A DNA stretch of 64,000 nucleotides, taken from IMG/VR virus record IMGVR_UViG_3300009506_000005, positions 1 through 64,000 of that record; one strand, 5' to 3'. The notes under the pieces are model-generated. The model was not told the origin of the DNA and did not search any database. It worked only from the letters and a program-made list of their open reading frames with translations. Position 1 is the stretch's first letter. Each line of letters starts with the position of its first letter. The translations under genes were made by a program, and so were the position numbers. This stretch comes from a virus. This document shows, in pieces, positions 1 through 9,707 of the stretch.

Positions 1-1307
1 CGGCAGCTACGGCAGACACGGTGATCAGCCTGGTCAACGGTCCGCTGCCAGGGGACGTGAACATCCCCATCTTCTCTGAGATTCGTACCGAGGAGGTGAC
101 GGACCCGATCAGGGGGCAGATCCAGGAGGCCGCCACCATCCCAGCGGGAAACCTCAGCTCAAGCGATGTGACGTGGGAGCACTCGATCAAGAGGCAGTCC
201 ATCTTCTCCTCGAACGGTCTTGCGGACCAGGAGTTCTTCCTCCCGTTCTCGCCGTACCTCGATGGCTCGCTGGAAATCTCCACCACGAGCTTCCCCACGG
301 GCTGGGAGGAGGTGGACAACTTCCTGGAGAGCGGCCCGAACGATCTCCACTTCACGGTGGAAGTGGACCAGAACGACCACGCCACGGTCACGTTCGGTGA
401 CAACGTGAACGGGAAGATCCCGCCGAACGGAGACACGGTGACCGGGGACCACAAGACCGGAGGTGGAACTGAGGGGAACGTGGAGGCCGGGACGCTCAAG
501 CGCATCATCGGCACCTTCCAGGACACGCTTGGGAACCCGGCATACCTCGTGGCCTCGAACGAGTTCCGGGCGAGCGGAGGCGAGCCACGCGAGACGGTGG
601 CTGCGGCCCGGCTCCAGGCGCCGGCGTCCCTCCGGGTGCTGAACAGGACGGTGGCGCGCGAGGACTTCGAGATCAACGCCCTGCGCGTCGGTGGCGTGGG
701 CCGGGCGCTCATGCTGTCGAGCAACGAGGACACCGGTATCGAGGAGAACAGGGGGCGCCTCTACATCATTCCCTCGTCCGGAAGCGTGCCGAGCTCGGCG
801 CTCAAGTCCGCTGTCCTCACGATGGTGACGGACACCTATCCGAAGACCATCACCTTCCAGGTAGAGGTCTTGGACCCGGCATACCTGGACATCGACGTCA
901 CGGCATCCATCTGGATCCGGGAAGGCTACACGGCTGCCCAGGTGAAGGCCGACATCCAGACGGCTCTGGTCTACTACTTCGAGCCGATCATCACCGATGG
1001 CTCCCCGCTGATCGGCAGGGAGGTCGTGGTGAACGGCGCCACTCTCAAGCTCGCCGCTGGCATGCCGAACCCGAACGTGGACTTCGGATACAACTACAAG
1101 GACGAGGACGGAAACCCAGCTGGGGAGATCGCCTGGTCCGACATCTTCAACGAGGTGCGTGACATCGCCGGCGTCCGGAAGATCGGTGCTGGTCCAGACG
1201 ACTTCTTGCTCAACAACGTGAGTGACGATGTGCCCATAGCCGTCCATCAATTTCCTCAGCTCGGAGACGTGGTGATCAAGGACGGCGAGACCGGGAACCA
1301 GATTTAG
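1..1307 (+). CDS. Baseplate J-like protein, 5' end outside window
   Basis: The frame is already open at base 3, so the start lies upstream of the window; about 428 residues are visible from the first GTG (21). It belongs to the phage baseplate assembly J / Mu gp47 (JayE) family: the motif GDNVNGKIPPNGD is followed by KTGGGTEGNV and then by GGEPRETVAAARLQAPASL and RTVAREDFE, the usual order in that family. Such proteins form the wedge of contractile-tail baseplates. The next gene starts 8 bases after the stop behind a GGAGAGA ribosome-binding site, so this is the first visible member of a tail operon. Family assignment is firm; exact wedge position is inferred. Confidence 0.9.
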   Translation, partial: AATADTVISLVNGPLPGDVNIPIFSEIRTEEVTDPIRGQIQEAATIPAGNLSSSDVTWEHSIKRQSIFSSNGLADQEFFLPFSPYLDGSLEISTTSFPTGWEEVDNFLESGPNDLHFTVEVDQNDHATVTFGDNVNGKIPPNGDTVTGDHKTGGGTEGNVEAGTLKRIIGTFQDTLGNPAYLVASNEFRASGGEPRETVAAARLQAPASLRVLNRTVAREDFEINALRVGGVGRALMLSSNEDTGIEENRGRLYIIPSSGSVPSSALKSAVLTMVTDTYPKTITFQVEVLDPAYLDIDVTASIWIREGYTAAQVKADIQTALVYYFEPIITDGSPLIGREVVVNGATLKLAAGMPNPNVDFGYNYKDEDGNPAGEIAWSDIFNEVRDIAGVRKIGAGPDDFLLNNVSDDVPIAVHQFPQLGDVVIKDGETGNQI

Positions 1308-1315
1308 GAGAGAGA

Positions 1316-4300
1316 GTGCCCTACCCTTCGCATTGGTGGATGCCAGCTGACAACGCGGACCTCTTCGTGGCGGCCTCCGATCCGAATATCGTCCTTGACT
1401 CGTCAGATCTGGAGAAGTTCAGGCAGGCTCTTTTTGCCTACGGGGCGTTCGACCCGGCCTTGGACCCATCTGTTCAGATGTGCAGGCGCCTCACGTTCGA
1501 GAACCGAGGAGGTGTGCAGCAAGGGGCGAGGCTGGAAGTCCCGGAGAATATGATCCAGGGTTACGCCTACACCGGAGCAGGTCCAAGCGGTCAGCCGGAG
1601 AGTCCTGACTACAGATCCGACGCGCAGAACCGGTTCTATAACTCGTTCGCCTACGGCCTGACCACAAGGGGGTGGATCGGTGGCCCGGCCCTTGGGTTCT
1701 TCCCAGGAATGCGCGTTGCCTGGGCAGATGAGATAGTGAGAGCGGCAAGCGATGCGAGAGGTGGATGGGACGGCGTGGCGATGGCCCTGGTCGACGTATT
1801 CTCCGGGAACGCAGCTCGCTCGTTCTCCACACTTCATGGGAAAGCTTCCACGGACCCGAACTGGATCTACTCCGCCGTAGCCATCGAGAACGTGCAGGAC
1901 ATCGGCGGACCTGCGGTTGTCACGAAGGCGCAGACGAACTGGAACGGAGTTCAGGCCGGGCAGGTGTGGGCCGTGTTGAGTGGAACGTGGCCTGGATCCG
2001 TGCTCGCCATCCTACAGTACTGGGACGGGTTCTCATTTCAGAACCTTGTCATCACACCGAACTTCGATGCGTCCCTCCACTTCCTGGCGCTGCCACCTCC
2101 GCTGGATGGCGGCGTCCTGAACGCCGGGATGCTGGGCCGCGCGTTCGCCGGAGGTACGGAGATCTTCGGATCTGGAGACATCTACACGCACTGGGTGAAT
2201 GAGGTGGAGCTCTCCCAGTTCGAGCCATGGGTGATCGACAGGATGGCCTCTCGGAACGTCATCCCCGTACCGGCAGGAGCGGTGTCTGGATCTGCGGCTG
2301 GAAACATCTGGATCAACCCCTGGGACTTGGCTCACGTGCCGCAGAACGCGAACTTCGGGTCGCCGGTCAACCTGCGGGAGAATGACCTGTTCTGGGGTGC
2401 GTCCGTTGAGCTGGACGAGAACTCTCTGCTCTCTGCCTCCTCGGCCTGGGAGCAGTTCGAGTGGGAGGACTCGCTGAGCAACTCGCGAGCTCGTCTCCGT
2501 ATCGACGGCGACTGGGATGGCTCCGATTCCCCGCTGACAGTGGCCATCCGTGTGAAGATGCGCGATCTGCTCTACTTCCAGGGCCTCGCCCCGGCCGATC
2601 GCTACTGCATGATCTGGGCTCTCGGCACTCAGTACGTTCCCGGTGACCCAGGTGGCGGATCTGGAGTAGACGAGGGAATCGGCTTCTGGTTCGATGCCGA
2701 TACCGAGGAGCTCGTGGCCACCATGTACTCGCCGACGGCCGGTGACTGGGTGGAGGTCCGGGCCCCGTTCTCCATCGGCGAGTTCAACGACCAACGCACT
2801 GAGCTCGCCGTCTCGTGGACTGGGGCAGATGGGACGGACGCCGGGGAGCCGGACTACTCGCTCTCCATCTACGTGAACGGCACGCAGATGGCGCAGACCG
2901 TGATCTCCGATGGCTACGTTGGGGCACAGTCCACGGCTGTCTTGTCTGTAGGATTTTGTAGGCATCAACCTACATTCCCAGGGCGCCAAGGGTTCAGGGG
3001 CCTGTTCTCTGGGCTGGTCATGTACGAGGAGGCGATGACAGCCGAGGATATCGCTTCGGCATTCTCCCCGGATGAGATCGGCGCGCCGTTCTCGAACCCC
3101 TCCTTCGAGGACGCCGGAGAAGGGCCTGGAAACGCCGCGTACTGGGATTGGGTGTCTGAGCAGAAGGTGGCAGCCTGGGCAGAGTTCACGGCGTTTGTAG
3201 GGCGTCTCAGCGCGCCCTGGGAGTCATTCGAGCACCTGGGCTCGCATGCACGGGTGATTTCTCCCGGATCCGAGCCATACGACTTCTCCGTGAGCAAGAC
3301 CCTGACCCTATCCATCGATGACGGTGTGATCCAGAATGTTGTGATCGACCCGGGTGCCTTCACCTTTCAGGACCCGGCGAACGCCACGGCAGAGGAAGCG
3401 GCGGCGGCCATCACCGAGCTGCTCACGGGTGGCAGCGCGGTGGCGTGGCTCGGGACGCATGTCTCGATTGTCTCAGATCGCGACGGCGAGGCGTCCCTGG
3501 TTCAGATCAACATCGCATCTACGGCGGCAATCGAGCTCGGATTCACCGCGGATACCGCCAGCTCGCAAGGTGTCAACGATGTCGGCTGGTACGCACTCCT
3601 CACGGAATACGCCGATGTTGTGGCCGCCATCTTTAACAGTGGTGAGGACCTAGAGGAATCGTTCGAGATCTGGAACGGGCAGCCTTGGAAGGACGCTTTC
3701 ACCTACGTCTCGGCCGAGTGGACGAGCGCGATCGACTACAACGAGGGTTGGGCTCAGGACTGGAAGCTCTCTGCGGACGGGTTCGATGAGGCGTGGAAGG
3801 TGGACCCCTTCTACCAGGGTGGCGGCGGCGACCTCCAATATGTTCCGGGGAATGCCTTGGATGGCTTCCTTCGCTCGCGGCCCCTGACCTTCCCCGTCGT
3901 CGTGCCGGCCACGCGATCCAAGTTCTCGATCTACTGGGTGCGTTCTGGCGGCGCGCCCATCGTCCGCAAGTTCATGGACATGGCACTCACCCCGGGCCAG
4001 TACGATACGCCGGCGGACCTCGTGACCGAGCTCCAGAGCGCCTGGACGACGGCGCTTGCCGGGGAGACAACGTTCCTGGAGTGGGGCTACACGGAGATCG
4101 ACGGCGTGATCCAGCTCTATTTGGGCTGGGACCAGGCCACGGGCAACGGGAAGCGCGAGACTGTGCGCCTCTCCAGCCAGCGCTCTGACGTTTCTTTCGA
4201 GGACGTGAGACAGGATCTCGCGTTTCGCGGTCTTGGCCCGGGTGAACTGGACCAGGACCTCAAGGTGCCGAAGGCGTATGCAGAAGACGAGCAGACCATC

Positions 4301-4645
4301 GGCCCCTGGGACCAGGACCAGCCGTACTACCTCTTCGATGCGTGGTCCTGGTTCACTGTCCAGGTCGAGGAGTTCACGGATGTCCTGCTCCACGTAGTGC
4401 CGTGGGGATGGGACAACGCCCTCTTCGATACATCGGTTGGAAGCGGGTTCAAGTACGACGGGTTCTTCCTCAAGGGATGGACAGATGACGCTGCGGCCGA
4501 GTGGAAGGACAACCTCGGGCTCTACCTGACTACCCAGGCGGAGTTCGATGAGGTGCCACCGAACGATCCGCCGGCTCCGCCCGGCCCGGGCTATCGTTTG
4601 CATGAGGACTTCTATGACGACAAGTGGGCCGAGGAGCTCTACTAG
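1316..4645 (+). CDS. Large tail-associated protein with LamG-like domain
   Basis: 1109 residues from a GTG start (SD GGAGAGA). Residues about 360-590 read like a concanavalin A/LamG-type jelly roll (alternating beta pattern, LTVAIRVKMRDLLY, later LSIYVNGTQMAQTV). Around residues 650-750 is a module (YDFSVSKTLTLSIDDG ... FQDPANATAEEAAAAI) that recurs in the 901-residue tail protein at 6977-9682. The C-terminal part is very rich in tryptophan spaced by short acidic segments (about residues 780-870 and 1000-1080). Position between baseplate J and other tail genes suggests a virion surface or tail-decoration protein that may bind glycans; that role is inferred from the fold type only. Confidence 0.7.
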   Translation: MPYPSHWWMPADNADLFVAASDPNIVLDSSDLEKFRQALFAYGAFDPALDPSVQMCRRLTFENRGGVQQGARLEVPENMIQGYAYTGAGPSGQPESPDYRSDAQNRFYNSFAYGLTTRGWIGGPALGFFPGMRVAWADEIVRAASDARGGWDGVAMALVDVFSGNAARSFSTLHGKASTDPNWIYSAVAIENVQDIGGPAVVTKAQTNWNGVQAGQVWAVLSGTWPGSVLAILQYWDGFSFQNLVITPNFDASLHFLALPPPLDGGVLNAGMLGRAFAGGTEIFGSGDIYTHWVNEVELSQFEPWVIDRMASRNVIPVPAGAVSGSAAGNIWINPWDLAHVPQNANFGSPVNLRENDLFWGASVELDENSLLSASSAWEQFEWEDSLSNSRARLRIDGDWDGSDSPLTVAIRVKMRDLLYFQGLAPADRYCMIWALGTQYVPGDPGGGSGVDEGIGFWFDADTEELVATMYSPTAGDWVEVRAPFSIGEFNDQRTELAVSWTGADGTDAGEPDYSLSIYVNGTQMAQTVISDGYVGAQSTAVLSVGFCRHQPTFPGRQGFRGLFSGLVMYEEAMTAEDIASAFSPDEIGAPFSNPSFEDAGEGPGNAAYWDWVSEQKVAAWAEFTAFVGRLSAPWESFEHLGSHARVISPGSEPYDFSVSKTLTLSIDDGVIQNVVIDPGAFTFQDPANATAEEAAAAITELLTGGSAVAWLGTHVSIVSDRDGEASLVQINIASTAAIELGFTADTASSQGVNDVGWYALLTEYADVVAAIFNSGEDLEESFEIWNGQPWKDAFTYVSAEWTSAIDYNEGWAQDWKLSADGFDEAWKVDPFYQGGGGDLQYVPGNALDGFLRSRPLTFPVVVPATRSKFSIYWVRSGGAPIVRKFMDMALTPGQYDTPADLVTELQSAWTTALAGETTFLEWGYTEIDGVIQLYLGWDQATGNGKRETVRLSSQRSDVSFEDVRQDLAFRGLGPGELDQDLKVPKAYAEDEQTIGPWDQDQPYYLFDAWSWFTVQVEEFTDVLLHVVPWGWDNALFDTSVGSGFKYDGFFLKGWTDDAAAEWKDNLGLYLTTQAEFDEVPPNDPPAPPGPGYRLHEDFYDDKWAEELY

Positions 4646-4659
4646 GAAAGGGAAGAAAG

Positions 4660-5379
4660 ATGGGAATCGCAGACTGGGCCAACCTTGGGAACGAACTGAC
4701 CTCGGCGGACGTGCGCCGTGGAGTGATCAACGGCGCAGTGGTGACGCCCCCGAACGGAGGCGGCTCGTTTGTCTACGGGTGGAACTCGCTGACGGACGCC
4801 GCAGGCTGCACCGGAAAGTACTGCATCCTGCCGGACTTCGATCCAACGGCGGCTGGCGGCTCGATACGCGCGGCGATCAAGCGCTTGTCGTCCGTCGGGA
4901 ACACAGGCTTCTCACCCCTCTTGTTCTTCGGTGCTCAGGGCGGACCGCCATCTGTGAACGATGAGGCATACATCCTGGGGTTGGAGAACGCTGACCCGTT
5001 CCGGATCGTCCTGAGGAAGGGATCCATCGTGAGCGGGATCCCGCCGACGGACGAGGAGGGATCTACGTACCTGAGACGGTCATCCGGCCAGTTCACGATC
5101 GCCGAGGACAACTGGTTCCATCTCCGGCTCGACGTCTTGGTGCAGCCGAACGGAGACGTCCTGCTCAAGGTGTTCAGAAACGATCTGGACGTCAACCCAG
5201 TCACAGCACCGAACTGGGAGGCGATTACCGGCATGAGTGACTTCGTGGATGATTCGCTGGCCATCGCCTCGGGGAGCGCTCCGCTCCTCGCCGGCAGGAC
5301 GGGCTACGCGTTCGTCACGCAGGAGGCCATCAACAGGCGCGCGGCCGTGGACTTCATCGAGCTGTTCGCCGCGAGCTAG
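4660..5379 (+). CDS. Tail-module protein, LamG-like
   Basis: 239 residues. ATG 4660 is preferred over the upstream in-frame GTG (4624) because it lies just behind AGGAAAGGGAAGAAAG and clear of the previous gene's stop (4645). The sequence is beta-rich with a pattern seen in jelly-roll lectin folds (WFHLRLDVLVQPNGDVLLKV; GYAFVTQEAINRRAAVDFIE), with no catalytic motif and no membrane segment. It sits between two LamG-type proteins and is followed after three bases by the next one, so it is probably a co-produced virion component. No named family recognised beyond fold resemblance. Confidence 0.6.
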   Translation: MGIADWANLGNELTSADVRRGVINGAVVTPPNGGGSFVYGWNSLTDAAGCTGKYCILPDFDPTAAGGSIRAAIKRLSSVGNTGFSPLLFFGAQGGPPSVNDEAYILGLENADPFRIVLRKGSIVSGIPPTDEEGSTYLRRSSGQFTIAEDNWFHLRLDVLVQPNGDVLLKVFRNDLDVNPVTAPNWEAITGMSDFVDDSLAIASGSAPLLAGRTGYAFVTQEAINRRAAVDFIELFAAS

Positions 5380-5382
5380 GAG

Positions 5383-6510
5383 ATGAACGTGAGGGCCACC
5401 GACTTCGATCACTATCGCGGAACCTGGCAGGGGAGGATCTCCCCGTCTCTTGTCACGGCACCGGACGGGTCGAAGGTCTTCCTGCTCGGCAGCGAGAACG
5501 ACAGGGAGCGCGCCATCCTCTCTGCGGGAGACTACACGGAGATCTCCCAGGTGGTGGACCTCGATGGGATCGACTTGGTAGGCGCTACCATGGACACCAT
5601 CGGCAGGGTGCTCGATTCGAAGCTTGTAGCGGCTCAGCTCCCAACTGTGGCAGACACGCTCCTCAACTACCCGATGAACCAGCCGCGGTCCGGGGCCCTG
5701 GACGATGCGCTTGGCGAGCACCATCTCCAGGCCCAGGGGGACCTGACGTTTGGCGACTCTTCATACGGCGCCGGAGACGGCCTCTGCCGGGTGATCCCCG
5801 TCAACTCGACGACGGCCAAGCTCATTGGCAGCAACGCTCCGCAGATCCTTCCTCCAACTGGGCTTGGTTCCTACACGCTCGATTTCTGGCTCACGTTCGA
5901 TGCAAATGCTCATCCGGACTCGGCTGGAATCGATCCCATCATCTTCGATCTCTCTGACGGAAACGACGGGCTGAGAGTGTGGCTGTCGGGGGCAACTCCA
6001 TCTCCGGCACATTCCTGGTTCATCGCCATCACCCACTACAACGGAGGCGCGTCAGAGACACGCCTGTTCCCCATACCGCTGACCGTATCGATACCGTGGA
6101 CATTCGTCACCATCGTCTTCCCGGCTGCGGGTGGCGTGGCTGACGGTTACATCAATGGGGCGTTCGTGGCGCCCACCACGGCAATCTTCACGATCGCCCC
6201 GGGACAGCCTTCCGCTGGTACTCCAATCCAAGTTGCGGATCCGGACCTGTGGGGGGAGATTGACTCCGTGCGCCTTTCGAGCTCGGCACACCTGTCAGGT
6301 CAGATTTCTACTGACTACAACACGACTCTGGCGGCGGCAGCCACGAAGGACTACGAGTGGATCATGGAGATATTGGTCGATGACCAGACGTTTGCACGTA
6401 GGATCATCGGCGAGAGCGAGCGCCGCAGATGGACAGAGTTCTTGGCACCTGTTCGCAGGGTGTCAGGCATCCATCGAGTAACTTTCAGGCTCCAGATAAG
6501 AGAGGCATGA
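5383..6510 (+). CDS. Tail-module protein with LamG/concanavalin-like domain
   Basis: 375 residues, ATG three bases after the preceding stop. Residues about 85-310 form a recognisable LamG-type domain: LLNYPMNQPRSGALDDALG, then YTLDFWLTFDANAHPDSAG, WFIAITHYNGG and a typical DGYINGAF strand, ending LWGEIDSVRLSS. The last 60 residues (EWIMEILVDDQTFARR...) are charged and may contact the next protein. Third LamG-like product in a row in this tail module. Probable role: carbohydrate or surface binding on the virion; inference from the fold. Confidence 0.65.
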   Translation: MNVRATDFDHYRGTWQGRISPSLVTAPDGSKVFLLGSENDRERAILSAGDYTEISQVVDLDGIDLVGATMDTIGRVLDSKLVAAQLPTVADTLLNYPMNQPRSGALDDALGEHHLQAQGDLTFGDSSYGAGDGLCRVIPVNSTTAKLIGSNAPQILPPTGLGSYTLDFWLTFDANAHPDSAGIDPIIFDLSDGNDGLRVWLSGATPSPAHSWFIAITHYNGGASETRLFPIPLTVSIPWTFVTIVFPAAGGVADGYINGAFVAPTTAIFTIAPGQPSAGTPIQVADPDLWGEIDSVRLSSSAHLSGQISTDYNTTLAAAATKDYEWIMEILVDDQTFARRIIGESERRRWTEFLAPVRRVSGIHRVTFRLQIREA

Positions 6511-6511
6511 C

Positions 6512-6967
6512 ATGGCCGATCCAGACATCGTAACCACCGCGATACTCGGGCTCAGAAGCCCCAAGGAAAACCTCGATCCTTGGTGGGACAAGTACATCAA
6601 CGCGCAGATGGCCGACCTGGACAAGTGGATCAACAGGGCACTTACGCTCGGCCAGCTGATCGTGGATCTGGACACCGGGGCGCCCTCGATCGTCTGGAAC
6701 GGGTCGTCTGTCACCTTCGATAACTTCTACATCATCTCCCCGGCGTGGGGACAGGGGCGTCTCCGTGTGACGGCGAACTCCCAGGCCATCTCGGACGGCT
6801 ACTCGTTCGTCGGGTCGCTTCCGCAGGAGAAGATCGATGGTGACGTTGACATAACCGGGTACTCGACAACTCAATCGTACCAGGCTGGTCAGATTCCCAT
6901 CTGGAGGCGCTCGGGTTCCATCCTCCACTGGATGCTTCCGATAGCGCAGTCGGTACCGGGAGTGTAG
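6512..6967 (+). CDS. Small tail-module protein, unknown
   Basis: 151 residues, start ATG immediately after the preceding TGA. No family recognised. The N-terminal half carries tryptophans in an amphipathic setting (DPWWDKYINAQMADLDKW), the C-terminal half is beta-rich (GRLRVTANSQAISDGYSFVG). It lies in a tight run of tail genes with no gap, so it is most likely a small structural or assembly protein of the tail tip. Confidence 0.5.
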   Translation: MADPDIVTTAILGLRSPKENLDPWWDKYINAQMADLDKWINRALTLGQLIVDLDTGAPSIVWNGSSVTFDNFYIISPAWGQGRLRVTANSQAISDGYSFVGSLPQEKIDGDVDITGYSTTQSYQAGQIPIWRRSGSILHWMLPIAQSVPGV

Positions 6968-6976
6968 GAGCAGCGC

Positions 6977-9682
6977 ATGGGATTCGGTAGCGGGCCATTC
7001 GGACACGGACCTTTCGGGCATGCGTATCCGTCCGTTGGTGCGGCTTCCTCGCTGGATCAGCTACTCGCTGCTCTTGGGATTGACCAGGCGCAGGGCATTG
7101 CTGTCAGCGGGCGCCTGGCACTTATCTTCCGCGACCCGCAGCCGGACGAGACCGGGATCGCCATCGATTCCCTCGTGTCACTCAGGATCGTGGATCTAGA
7201 CGGCGACCCGTCATCGCCTCTTCCGATGGACATCACCGTGGAGATCGACCTCGGGAAGGGGCTCGGCTTCCAGGTAGCGTACGATGGCTCGTCTTTCCAG
7301 GCACCGTGGAACGGTCCTGGCAGCGCGGTCACTTCCAGTGGGGGCAGCTCTCCATACGTCTTCCAGGAGATCGACTGTGACCAGTCACCAGAGGTCTTCT
7401 CCTCGGAGCAGGTTGTCGCTGTACGCGTGCAGGTGGCGTTCGCTGGTTCGCCGCCGCCGTCTTCGGATACGCTGGCCGAGACCTACCAGTTCACTGCCCA
7501 GGACCTCACGGCCCCGCGGCTAGTCTCGGCAGAGCCGATCGATCAGGCAACGCTTCGCATCCGGTTCAACGAGGCGATGGAAGAAGACCCGGCTGGAGAG
7601 AACGCCACGGTGATCAGCGCGAACTCCGAGGCCTACGTCTTCTCCGGCGGGGAGACACTGGACGTCCGTATCGATGGCGCCTCTGCTCAGGTGGTCACAT
7701 TCCTCGCCACAAATTTCCTCGATCTCGCCAACGTCAGTGCCGAGGAGGTGGCCAGCGCCATCAACGCCGGGCTCATCGGAGCCCAGGCGGCTGTCTACGA
7801 CGACGGTGGATCGCAGTACGTGGCGATCGCCAGTCTGACGGAGGGAGATGCCTCAAGCATCCAGGTCACCGGAGGCACCGCGAATGTGATCCTCGGCTTT
7901 CCCACCACGGTGGAGATCGGCGAGTCCAAGTCCGTGCTAGCCCCAGAGAACTTCACCGTCGAGCGCCAGAACATCGCCCCGGATGTGGCCGTCAACCTCG
8001 CGGTGGAGAGCGTTGCAGCGTTTGGCACAGATGGCGACACGTTCGATCTCACGTTCAACTGGGAGATGACGCCGAACGCGCCCTACCTCCTGACGGTGGA
8101 TGGAGATGTGGAGGACGTGAGCGGAAACGCGATTGACCCCGCCTGGTCATCTGTCTCCTTCGTTGGATTCCAGCCCCCCGTACCAGCGAACCGCCGCTTT
8201 GATCTGTGGCGCTTCATCCCGCTCATCAACAGGGAGCAGGACAACGCGGGGACCGGGGACCTGCGCAAGTTCATCAACATGCTGCAAGAGGTGCTGAATC
8301 TCCTGCTCTACGATCTGGACACGTTCGCAGATCAATATGATCCAGATCGCGCATCTGACTCGCTCATCCCACTGATCCTCTACGATCAGGGCAACCCGTT
8401 CGCCACGTGGGACGACCTTGATCTGACAGCTCTCCAGCGGAGGAAGCTGAGCAGGATCCTTGTGGCCATCTACAAACTCAAGGGCACCGCCGTAGGCATC
8501 GAGTCCGTCGTCCGCTTCCTCCTTGGCAAGGAGGTGGAGGTGGTGGACTACATCTCAGATGGCTGGATCCTGGGCGAGGACGAGCTCGGTGAGGGCAGCC
8601 AGGCGGAGGTGATCAGCGGCGAGGCAGAGACCTACGACTTCTCTGGCGTGGACCGAGACCTGTGGGTGGCCATCGATGGGGCGAAGCTCATCTCTGACGT
8701 GGACACCGGTGATGACGAATTTGAGATCTACGGGGAGCTCGCCTCGCGGTTCGTTGCGGGCTACGTCTTCCAGGTGGTGGGATCCACGGGGAACGATGGG
8801 ACCTACACCGTCGCGGCGCCTGGCGCCATCGAGGGCGGTGGCCTGACGCGGATTCCCGTGACCACGGCGATCCCCGATGCCACGGTGGACGGCCGTATCG
8901 TGCAGCGCGTCCTGTTCTCGTCCACTGCGGGCGTTGACTTCTCCGATCCAGCAAACGCCACGGCCGAGGAGGTGGCGGATGCTATCGAGGCCCAGCTCAT
9001 CGATGGCGGCGCCTACCACCCGTCCATCGGGACGCGGGCAACCGTCCTGGGAACGATTCCGCAGCCGTTCGTCATCAACCCCGGGGACCAGCTGTTCGTC
9101 GAGGTCAACACGGCGCTGCATACCGTGACGTTCGATGGTACGGAGACGAGTTCCGCGGACGTAGCGGCGGAGATCTCCGATCAGCTACTGTCTCACGGCG
9201 CCGAGGGCTTCGTGGGCCCGGGCAACGAGGTGGGCATCCGCACCCTGGTCTACGGCTCTACGCAGTCGGTGAAGGTGAACGCCGGCGGTATCGAGGCCAC
9301 GTTCGGCCTGTCCACGACGATCCAGTGGGGCACGGATGCAGCCCGTGTGGCGATCACCTCGGACACCGTTGGCATCGGATCGGAGATCGAGATCCTGGGT
9401 GGCACCGCGAACAACGTCCTGGACTACTCGCAGGATTCAACTGGCGGCGCGGGAGGAGCCATCCTCGGGCCTTCGGACTCGTACACGCTCTACAGCTTTG
9501 ACGTGGTGAGCGAGGATCCCCTATCATCTACGGAAGAGGAGATCATCCGGAGGATCGCCAACTACATGCGTTGCTCACATGAACATCTTCGATCCGTAAG
9601 AGGGCCCACGCAGCCCACTCCGATCGAAGGCTGGCAGCTGGGAATCTCGGAACTCGGAATCGATTCGGAGCTCATGGAGTGA
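6977..9682 (+). CDS. Tail protein, P2 gpI-like, with inserted repeated modules
   Basis: 901 residues, start ATG 6977. Residues about 400-525 match the phage tail protein (P2 gpI / TIGR02242) plan: FDLWRFIPLINREQ, a leucine-rich helix, FADQYDPDRASDSLIPLIL, then RRKLSRILVAIYKLKGT and a LLGKEVEVVDY tail. Before it (about residue 178) is a bacterial Ig-like/SbsA-type strand set (LVSAEPIDQATLRIRFNEAM). Three or four copies of a roughly 90-residue module (S-x-x-Y-x-F-S ... ANATAEEVADAI ... GGTAN) flank the gpI part, about residues 210-320, 540-675 and 690-820, and resemble the module in the 1109-residue protein. Typical gpI is about 200 residues, so this is a heavily expanded version. Confidence 0.7.
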   Translation: MGFGSGPFGHGPFGHAYPSVGAASSLDQLLAALGIDQAQGIAVSGRLALIFRDPQPDETGIAIDSLVSLRIVDLDGDPSSPLPMDITVEIDLGKGLGFQVAYDGSSFQAPWNGPGSAVTSSGGSSPYVFQEIDCDQSPEVFSSEQVVAVRVQVAFAGSPPPSSDTLAETYQFTAQDLTAPRLVSAEPIDQATLRIRFNEAMEEDPAGENATVISANSEAYVFSGGETLDVRIDGASAQVVTFLATNFLDLANVSAEEVASAINAGLIGAQAAVYDDGGSQYVAIASLTEGDASSIQVTGGTANVILGFPTTVEIGESKSVLAPENFTVERQNIAPDVAVNLAVESVAAFGTDGDTFDLTFNWEMTPNAPYLLTVDGDVEDVSGNAIDPAWSSVSFVGFQPPVPANRRFDLWRFIPLINREQDNAGTGDLRKFINMLQEVLNLLLYDLDTFADQYDPDRASDSLIPLILYDQGNPFATWDDLDLTALQRRKLSRILVAIYKLKGTAVGIESVVRFLLGKEVEVVDYISDGWILGEDELGEGSQAEVISGEAETYDFSGVDRDLWVAIDGAKLISDVDTGDDEFEIYGELASRFVAGYVFQVVGSTGNDGTYTVAAPGAIEGGGLTRIPVTTAIPDATVDGRIVQRVLFSSTAGVDFSDPANATAEEVADAIEAQLIDGGAYHPSIGTRATVLGTIPQPFVINPGDQLFVEVNTALHTVTFDGTETSSADVAAEISDQLLSHGAEGFVGPGNEVGIRTLVYGSTQSVKVNAGGIEATFGLSTTIQWGTDAARVAITSDTVGIGSEIEILGGTANNVLDYSQDSTGGAGGAILGPSDSYTLYSFDVVSEDPLSSTEEEIIRRIANYMRCSHEHLRSVRGPTQPTPIEGWQLGISELGIDSELME

Positions 9683-9707
9683 GCTCTGTGAACAAGGGAG
9701 AAGTATC

